Shown one piece after another: positions 56,516 to 64,000 of a stretch of DNA of 64,000 nt; position 1 is the stretch's first letter, and every line of letters begins with the position of its first letter. The stretch covers positions 6,048,501 through 6,112,500 of the forward strand of contig CM043968.1 of assembly GCA_014529385.2 (NCBI GenBank), given 5' to 3'. The DNA comes from Adiantum capillus-veneris. Taxonomy: Eukaryota > Streptophyta > Polypodiopsida > Polypodiales > Pteridaceae. The position numbers were made by a program, and so were the translations under genes. The notes under the pieces were generated by a model that was given only the letters and a program-made list of their open reading frames with translations, had not been told where the DNA came from and made no database searches.

Positions 56516-57930
56516 CTGACAATGTCTTTTGTGTCTCACTCGAGCAATCCCACTCTAGCTCCGCGTTTGCAAAGTCCACTAGCATGTATTGCATGGCTAA
56601 ATTCTCTATCTCATGAGCATGGTGGAGCTCACCTCCACAGACAGGAGGCATGTCTCATCTCTCTCTCAATGCATGCCAACAACAAAATCAAGACCATGTA
56701 GTCTCGTACCTTAGATACATGCATATGGTAAACCAAGCCACCTCGGGCTCCCCTGGCAATCACTTATCATCTGCAATGCATTTGGAAAGACTTCCTTCTA
56801 AGCAATGTCTAACATCCACAATCTGCTAACTCTCTCACTAAGATCAAGCTCTATCTTAGCTAAGGAACACAGTACACATGTCGTAGCATATAGGATGCAC
56901 TAGTGGGCAATGACAAGCAAACATCTTCTGCACTAGCATTGTCAAACATCAAACCATCGGCCAAGCGCACACACCCAAAGCTCCCACTAGAGAAGGTGCT
57001 AAACCACTCATGATGAGGTGTGATGTAGAAAACTGCATCCTCATCTACCAACAAAGTGTTACCTCTCAAAGAAATGTAAGCAAGAGGAACATTACATGCA
57101 AATGTGACATCACTATCACTGGCATATAAAGCCACCACTCTAGCATGTGTCAAAACCTCATATGCATCTCGTATACATCTCGATTGTTGTCTCATATGTC
57201 TGAAAGAACGACGTCTAATGTGCCTTATGTGACCACAATGCCAACATTGCATGTATCGATGACTACGAGACCGCCGTCTCTCATGAGTCATCACTGTCGA
57301 CTCTGAACTACCATGCCAAGAAACCAAAGCATGGTGAGAAATCCTGAGAGAGAACTGGTAGAGTCATCCTTGTAATTTGAGCAAGAAACTCAAGTATAAT
57401 CTCTACCATAAACTATGCCAAACTAGCAAATAGAGTGGGAGATCACTCAACCACTACACAATGCCTTATGTGACCACAATGCCAACATCGCATGTATCGA
57501 TAACTACGAGACAGCCGTCTCTCACGAGTCATCCACTGTCAACTTTGAACTGTCACACATTTCTTCTGACTAGAAGCCAAGAAACCAAAGTATGGTGAGA
57601 AATCTTGGGAGGGAACTGGTAGAGTCTCCCCTGTAATTTGAGCAAGAAACTCAAGTATAATCTCTACCATAAACCATGCCATACTAGCAATAGTAGGAGA
57701 TCACTTGACCACTACACAGTCATGAAAACCATGATCAATTGCATCAAAATTTATGCTCATATACACGCTAAACATCTCTACAAAGGTCCACAATCTGCAA
57801 GAATAAATAACATCACTAAACCAAGTGAGCCAATTCTGAGACAAACAACTCAACCGAGTGTAAAGTGCATAACCATATGCACAAGTAGTGAGCAAACAAT
57901 GCTGAAAAGGCATCCCAAGTAGTCCTGCAA
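56516..57930 (-). pseudogene. Outer copia gag/protease remnant with tandem duplication
   Basis: The minus strand at 57327-56860 reads CWHCGHIRHIRRRSF, a degenerate zinc knuckle, then a protease loop LLVDEDAVFYITPHHEWFST and MLRHVYCVP. This matches the copia protease/pre-integrase layout, with the active Asp-Ser-Gly lost. The stretch 57221-57461 is repeated at 57462-57716. The region 56516-56860 has no recognisable domain. Confidence 0.6.
57221..57716. repeat. Tandem duplication, period about 241 bp
   Basis: TGCCTTATGTGACCACAATG begins at 57221 and 57462. The second copy has a short insertion (TGTCACACATTTCTTCTGAC). The shared end is AGTATAATCTCTACCATAAA. Confidence 0.9.
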
Positions 57931-58581
57931 AGATCTCCCAAAAAATTCTTTAGAACTTGTAAAGCATGTGACTATTTGTATGTAGCCACACGAGTATATG
58001 CAATTTTCACTCCTACGAGAGTGTGTACAAGGCTGACAAAACATATCAAAGTGAGAGTAAACAATCGATCACTAAACCATCAGACAGTAGATTGTGAATA
58101 CGTGCAAAACCATTAGGAAAAATATGGATTTTGCATGGGTCTTGTAAGGAATTCTAATTTTTAGGGATTAAGGTTAATATTGTGTAGGGTTAAGGGGACA
58201 AGGGCATTCAAGAAGCTAGTTTTGAATAGGCTTTTCTATCCTTGTTTTTAGGCTCATGTAGGATGTGGACCTAGGAGGTCCCTTTTTCTCTCTAGTTTTT
58301 TGAAAGTGAAGGGAGTAAAGGAGTGTGGCCACATACACAAAAATGTGAACTAAGGGCCAAAATTTGACTTTTTTAAAAAAAATCATTTTTTCTTATTTTT
58401 GACTAAGAACTCTCCCCCAACATGTATGCATATCAAAAAAATATTTTTTGACCTACAAGAATTGAAAGTCCACTTTTTCTAAAATCCCCCCCCTCCCCCA
58501 AAAAAAAAAAAAAACATTTGTTCTCTCCTCCCTCCTCTATACCTCTCCTCCTCCTCCTCTCTCCCTCCCTCTTTTCATCTT
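57931..58581. other. Unassigned AT-rich stretch
   Basis: 650 bp with A and T runs (poly-A at about 58499-58514). No ORF or element motif seen. Confidence 0.3.
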
Positions 58582-59059
58582 TTGCTTCCTTATGCATTAG
58601 CTACCATGGTGCTCACGGACATCACAAATCCTGTGCTTCCACCACCATGTACTCCGCATACCAAAAGCGTACATATTTGCTTGCCCACAAATTTTGCACC
58701 GAAGGCCATATGTGAGGGTAAGCAGACGTCATCATTTGGATGGATGGTCATTTGTACCCTTACAATCATACAAGCCGCTTTCATCAATCATTTGTTTGAT
58801 AGCCTTTCAATGATTCTTCAATATCTTGGGAGGGGAGAAGAAGGCTTGTTAGGCTATTGCAACCGGTTGTCTATGGGAGCAGGTGCTTCTTTGCATTCGT
58901 GGATGTACCAATGTCAAGCTCTTCAAATCAAGACATTGGCATTACAAGAGAGTATTGCCTCTTCCCCCGCTTGTGAACTCATCTGCAAGAGACATTAGCT
59001 GGGGCCCCAAGTTTGAGAGAAAAGGCTGATTTGGTTGCCTTCTTCTTCATTGTGAAGCC

Positions 59060-59145
<86 letters not shown>

Positions 59146-60665
59146 TGGGTGCAAGTTTACAACTTTAATGGAAAGCTTGCCTTCTCCTTTGTTCTATGTA
59201 GCATGATGATTCTGCTCTCATGCACCTCTCTCCCCTTTTGAATACAAAATCATAATGCCCAACTCAAGGGCTACTCATTTGTATGTACAGTTGTGTGGAT
59301 TTATGCGTGATTGTCGAGGCAAGAGTCTCTTACATAGGTACTAGAATAGTTAATCGCTAATCCCCCACACATACAACTTGATTGGGAGAGATTCCATGCG
59401 AGAATTCTTGTCCAAATAAAAGGGCATGCATTTGAAAGAAACATCCCTTGGTGCAAGAGAATGCAAGTGCATGTTTTCATCCATTGAAACACTTGTGCAT
59501 ACGGACCACGCAAAGGACGAGTGACAGCCACAAGGTGATTTGTTTTGTACTTGCTGGAGAAATTTCTACTTCAAACTATTTGTTAACATTTATCTTGTTG
59601 ATTTCTAAAAACTTTATTCAAGAGGCATGCGATGGAGCAAGCCAAGATGATCAAGTTAACCTTCTCACGAGTTGTCTCAATATCCATGATGTGATTTCTA
59701 TCTTACATTCACCCGGGGGGAAGCACACTAGGGATGCAGTCACGAAAGATCTTATGCATAAATTGAAAGATGTGGTTAGTAAAGATGACATCCAACATGC
59801 TTGTGATGAGGTTGGGATCATCACCAAAGTCTACAAGGCTATTTTTTCAACTCCTAAAGGATGCCCTACGAGAGCGTGGCATTGTAGAGAACCTGTTTCC
59901 CGTTCTACATAAGGTCAACCTTGCAAAGAAGGCCACAAACAAAGATGTGTTCTTGTGCATTTGGGGCATACATACACATTGAGGACACGATGCCAGCTTT
60001 AGTTTATGCTTTATGTACACCAAAGGCAAGGGAAAAAGATAGGCAAAACTCCATAAGATCTTCAGAGAAGGGCTTCCCTTACACAATGTGGAACAATATT
60101 TTTGTGGACCTCAGAAGGCTTCAACAAGCTATAAAATATACTTTTTACTTTTGGGTGTGTTCTTCTTATCTTAAACTTCAAAGGTCTTGCCTCTACTTGT
60201 TTTGCAGTGCACTTGGCACAAAGGTCATCTTCGTGCTGAAACTCGATGAGTGTCAAATAGTGAAAGGTCAAAGTTTAGAGAGGTTAAGTGTCACTCTAAT
60301 GAATGAATCCCAGTTGCAAACCAAGCAAAGGGATTCAATCAAGCCATCTCCCACCCTGTCTTTCAGTGTGCAATCAGAGAAAGACATTTGGTGGTTGGGT
60401 GCTATTGAGGTGCCCAAAGAGACCAATGGAATACTATCATGGATTTTTGAGAGAACTCCATGGATTACAAAAGTAATACACTCCCAACTTTCAGGTGAGA
60501 AGTTGGAGATTGAGGGTTTTGGTAGCTTTGATGTGGAGTGGCACCTGGGCAAGGATTTAAAGACCATAAATTGTTTGCTTGGCTGCAAACAAGGGGCTTA
60601 GGCTCTATCCTTGTCCTTTTTTTGCAATAAGGGAGTTCATATGTAAAAATTGCATATAGCACGTG
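58582..60665 (+). pseudogene. Intron-containing unidentified gene with transposase-like C-terminal motif
   Basis: Plus-strand coding blocks, opposite to the surrounding copia: 58609-58996 (hydrophobic centre MVICTLTIIQAAFINHLFDS), about 59630-59900 (DAVTKDLMHKLKDVVSKDDI), 59840-60160 (DALRERGIVENLFPVLHKVN, then WNNIFVDLRRLQQAIKY) and 60208-60598 (VIFVLKLDECQIVKGQSLER, WHLGKDLKTINCLLGCKQGA). A good acceptor (CTTGTTTTGCAG) ends at 60207, so introns remain. After the stop at 60599 another frame shows LYPCPF and then CNKG. H-x3-D-x-K ... G-C ... YPC-x-C resembles uncharacterised eukaryotic transposase-like ORFs, a similarity from memory only. Frameshifts (near 59850 and 60600) suggest decay. (GT)n and (GA)n arrays lie at 59063-59142. 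Confidence 0.4.
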
Positions 60666-61498
60666 CGAACAAGAGATATTTAAATAATCCCTTGCATGTA
60701 TATTTTCAAGTATTATATGTATCCCTTATGTATGTATTTTAGTAAAAAAACTAGCTCTTATGTATAAAAAGTTTCACTTTCTCATTAAAAAAAGCCTCGA
60801 TGTAAGTATATATTTTGTATAAATGTACCTAATGACAAATCCCTCATTTTGTTTGCACGTGCTATCTTACATATTTCTTAGTGGACTCCCCGGGTTTTTG
60901 CACTTGGAGGTACAAACCTAACAGACAAAAAGCACAAAAGAACTCTATAAAGGGTAGTTCAATGCTCAAGAGGATGGAGACAAAGCATTGGACAATTTTG
61001 ATGTCGGAGATGAAGGCAGGAATGGGAAGCGTGTATTTTGAGATGACCCATGCAAGCTCGTAGCTTCTTCATTTGCTACTCATGAGCTGCCCAATTTTGC
61101 TCGATTCCCACTACAAGGCTACTTGATTCCCTCTTGCTCAATTCATAGCACTATTGCACTCAAGATCTCCTAATCTCACAGCTTGAGATTGCAACTCATA
61201 ATCAAGCTTGCTCTCGAATTGCTAGCTTGCAATCCCCTAAATTGTGTAGAGCTTCGAGTCGTGCTCAGATCCCCGATTTCTTGCAGATACCTTTTGAGTT
61301 TCTCCAAGCGCGAGAGGGATTGTTGGTGGTCCCAGATCCAAGATCTCACCCAAACCTTGCCAAATCCTCACTGAAACACTTCGATCAAGTTCTGTCATGC
61401 CAAATATCCTAACACCAAACTCATGCCTCCATAGCCAAGCTCCATCGCTTCTATGCCAATGCTCCAAAAGTCGTCGCATGCATGCCAATCACCATCGT
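60666..61498 (-). other. Leader of the outer copia
   Basis: Non-coding, resembling the leader at 51960-52496 in its last 450 bp (for example CGTGCTC and the GCTCTAAT end). Confidence 0.5.
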
Positions 61499-61510
61499 GC
61501 TCTAATATTA
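61499..61510 (-). promoter_or_regulatory. Decayed primer-binding site (minus TAATATTAGAGC)
   Basis: It differs from TGGTATCAGAGC by three transitions (G to A twice, C to T once), two bases from the LTR edge. Confidence 0.6.
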
Positions 61511-61512
61511 GT

Positions 61513-61713
61513 TGAAGAGTGTAGTGCATGAAATGCATGCATGCGGTGCGGGGTGTGCGTGCAAGAAGGGGAGAAGGAGAGAGTGCAAGGTGTTGTATGA
61601 AGGGCAAGTCTCAAAGTGAACTACCCCTTATTCTCTGCATATTTACAAGAATAAGGTCAGTGGGTGGCCAAACACTGGACATCCGGCCCTGGGCAAAGCC
61701 TTTAACCCCAACA
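61513..61713 (-). repeat. 5' LTR of the outer copia element
   Basis: 201 bp, TGTTGGGGTTAAAGGC ... CACTCTTCA on the minus strand, with the target duplication TGAAA at 61714-61718. Confidence 0.8.
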
Positions 61714-61718
61714 TGAAA
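61714..61718. repeat. Target-site duplication TGAAA (right)
   Basis: Partner of 45693-45697. Confidence 0.75.
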
Positions 61719-62393
61719 CATTGCTTTGAGATGCTCTTTGTGTTATTTTAAGGACAAAGTAGACTATGATATCATCAAAGAAGACTCCAGTGTAAGCCCT
61801 ATGTACACAAAAAATCCTTTCCATCATTATTGAATGTGGCTAGAGCATTTGGAAACCCAAAAGGCATGAAAAGATATTTATACAAGCCAAAGGTGGTCCT
61901 AAAGCCTGTCTTGTAAATATCTTTTGGTACAATTTTTATTTCATGATAGCCACTTTAAAGGTCTATCCTACTAAAGTAGTAAGATCCTTGTAGATTATCA
62001 CAAAAAACCTCAATCCTTGGGATTGGAATCTATCCTTCACTGTCATTTTGTTGAACGCACAATAGTCTACACACATTTTATATGTACCATCCTTTTTGTG
62101 CACTCATAAAACATGGGAACAAAATGGTAAAGAGATAGGTCTTACCATTCCTTTTTTCAGGGAGGCTTGTTAGGAAGAGAGCTTCCTGGTATGATCTCAA
62201 TCCTATGGTCCTCATCGCCCTTCTACGAGGTAACTCTCCTGGGATGTCATCGATAAAAAGATCAAAATGTTTATTTAGAGATGAATGGAAATCACTTTCC
62301 ACTTTTAATGAACCATTAGAAGAGACAACATTACTTTTAGGTACGTCCTTGACAAATATCATGTAAGAACTCTTTATTGATTTGTCAAAGGAG
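61719..62393 (-). pseudogene. Family B-type RT N-terminal part, upstream half of the split element
   Basis: The minus strand shows the PR-RT linker (FHSSLNKHFDLFIDDIPGEL at about 62260-62200), then TYYFSRIDL-, TTFGLYKYL- and MPFG-like pieces in several frames, and FFDDII followed by the His-Leu-Lys stretch that ends at the insertion border 61718. Part of the RT fingers seems missing near 62150. The continuation is at 45692. Confidence 0.75.
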
Positions 62394-63326
62394 TCATGAG
62401 ATAAAATGTGAATGGTGCACCCCTCTCATTGACTCGCAAAGGGATGTCTCTTTGACTAATAGAGTGATGTCTCTACCCGTGTGCAAAAATGTTACCAACC
62501 TCTTTGGAAATTTGATGGAAGCATCCATATGATTGAAACATGGATCTCCAAGCAACACCTCCTCATTCTTGAGTGGAGAGATGAGAAAATCCTCTTTGTC
62601 CACGTACCCTTGAACCTGAAGCCTTAACTTTCCAATCAAAGGTCTGATTGGAGTCTCTTGGCCTTCAAAGGGTCCTTCAACAGCATGTGTTTGTCCCATC
62701 TCATGAGTATATATCCCTAGGTTTAATGCTAATCCCAAGGATATATAATTGTGTGCAAAACTAGAATCAAAGAGGATTAGTGCATCATGTTCTCTCACTT
62801 TTCCCCATGCATAACATAAGGGACTTCTAGGTGGAAGACCGCCCTCTTCTTGAACACATAACATTGCAGTTCTAGGAGGATCCTTCTTTGCATGCTTTTG
62901 AGGGTATGTGAGGTAAGAATGACCTTGTTCACCGCATTTAAAACATCTATTATCTTTACCATAATGCTCTATATCTTCAGGAGATAATTGATTCTTACCT
63001 GGGTAGCCAGATTTGTCTTTAGGCTTCCCAAGTCTGGTAGAAACATTTTGATTTGAATTTTGTCCTTTCTCCTCTGGCTTGTCTCTCCCATTGTTTGGCT
63101 TTGAGCCCTTGTTGTTCGAATCTTGGAATTTGATATTGAAGGCTACCATTGCGTGGTGGATAACCTTTGAAATGGTATGGGGTCTTGGTGTATTAATATA
63201 GTTTCTCCAATCTTTAGGGAGCCCATCAGATAATTGTTGTTTTTGCTCTAAGAAGTTTATACGCTTGCTTACCTTAGCTTTGAGATGTAGATCCCAAAAC
63301 TTCTCCACATATTTTTGCATCATCAA
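62394..63326 (-). pseudogene. Family B-type gag C-terminus, zinc knuckle and protease
   Basis: One 310-codon open segment: KFWDLHLKAKVSKRINFLEQ, then GKNQLSPEDIEHYGKDNRCF, where the zinc knuckle [14 protein letters not shown] has lost its last Cys. The protease loop LILFDSSFAHNYISLGL has DSG changed to DSS, and GDPCFNHMDASIKFPKR follows. Gag and pol are in one frame here, which shows that the gag stop at 37712 in the young copy is a lesion. Confidence 0.85.
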
Positions 63327-64000
63327 GCTTTAGGCTTCACCATGCCGTAAGCACTTGGTTGAAAGCCCCACTAGATAAGAATTGCTTTATGATAGCAACT
63401 CGACATGTTTTCCACGTCTTTGGAGCTTTTCCAATGGAGTGTATACTTGCCCAACATTGATGGCCATTTTTTGGAGATGCATAGCAGCATGTCGGAGTTT
63501 GGATGACTCCAAAAAAAAATCATCCCCAAAGGCCGCATCAAATTGTTGGATAAAGCTTAAATCTTTGTCCACATTGCCAAAAGTTCCATCGAAGGAAATG
63601 AAAGTTATGCTTTTACCTCCTTCCTTGAACTTTCTTAGGCAAGATTCCCTCTTCTAGGCAGCATGACAACATCGATGGCCTCTCCTCGCATGTGTGCTAG
63701 AAGAATTGTTGTCTGAGTATGAGAAACTCTCAAATTTAGATGAACTTGACGATGACAAAGGGCTGGATGGTTTCTTCTTTCTTTGTTTCTTTTTAGGCTT
63801 CTTCTCACTCTCCCCAAAACGATGAGAAGAATGAGATCTTGAAGATATTTTCCCCCCAGAGGGAGGCGATGGTGAGGGAATTCTTCACATTTCCTAGGAT
63901 GTACATCTACATTAGATGACACAGGATTATCTTCTTCATTTATAGGAAACTTCTCTCTTGTGTCTTTCTATTTCTTCGTTTTCTTTGTCTCACGTTGAGG
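63327..64000 (-). pseudogene. Family B-type gag N-terminal part, cut by the window end
   Basis: LSFIQQFDAAFGDDFFLESS and LRHAAMHLQKMAINVG (63570-63440) are the capsid start. Upstream is a Lys/Ser-rich segment (KFESFSYSDNNSSS near 63700) equivalent to the RS-rich part of the other copies. The start codon and LTR lie beyond the window. Confidence 0.75.

Overview
The window looks like repeat-rich nuclear DNA of a land plant. It is dominated by Ty3/gypsy and Ty1/copia LTR retrotransposons with plant-type tRNA primer sites and chromodomains, and by very long CT/GA, GT/CA and poly-C/G tracts. It holds one convincing host gene with short GT-AG introns and a decayed plant leucine-rich-repeat receptor kinase. 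No prokaryotic features (operons, ribosome binding sites, CRISPR) are present. I cannot name the species; a large-genome seed-free plant or gymnosperm would fit, but that is a guess.

Layout. (1) 1-17.9 kb, plus strand: two decayed copies of one gypsy family ('family A'). The first, cut by the window start, reads protease, RT-RNase H, two successive zinc-binding H2C2 modules, integrase and then a second retropepsin-like domain. It is followed by a probable LTR and primer site, a leader with three copies of a perfect palindrome, and a 3.5-kb decayed ORF with a long coiled coil. A polypurine tract, another LTR, a primer site and a leader with a shorter palindrome follow, and then the gag to RT of the second copy. 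A copia fragment sits in the second leader. (2) 18-27.7 kb: CT-rich tandem repeats, then minus-strand chromovirus ('family B') as LTR-internal-LTR-truncated internal, with a 1.2-kb internal deletion and a 0.19-kb patch of family A protease. (3) 27.8-28.7 kb: two inverted-repeat (MITE-like) units. (4) 28.85-32.07 kb: a three-exon host gene for a 996-residue, two-TM protein of a plant family of unknown function. (5) 33.3-44.2 kb: an LRR receptor kinase pseudogene apparently split by a young, nearly complete family B element with about 1.7-kb LTRs. (6) 44.4-64 kb: a nest. A minus-strand family B-type element is split within its RT gene by a 16-kb copia unit (45698-61713) that carries a 5-bp target duplication. 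Inside that lie a second minus-strand copia, a plus-strand copia inserted at the second one's primer site, a tandemly duplicated copia remnant, and an intron-containing unidentified gene with a transposase-like C-terminal motif.

The window is therefore mainly a record of layered retroelement insertion around one 3-kb living gene. The parts least explained by known element types are the family A architecture (tandem H2C2, post-integrase retropepsin, palindromic leader, coiled-coil ORF) and the intron-containing gene inside the copia unit.
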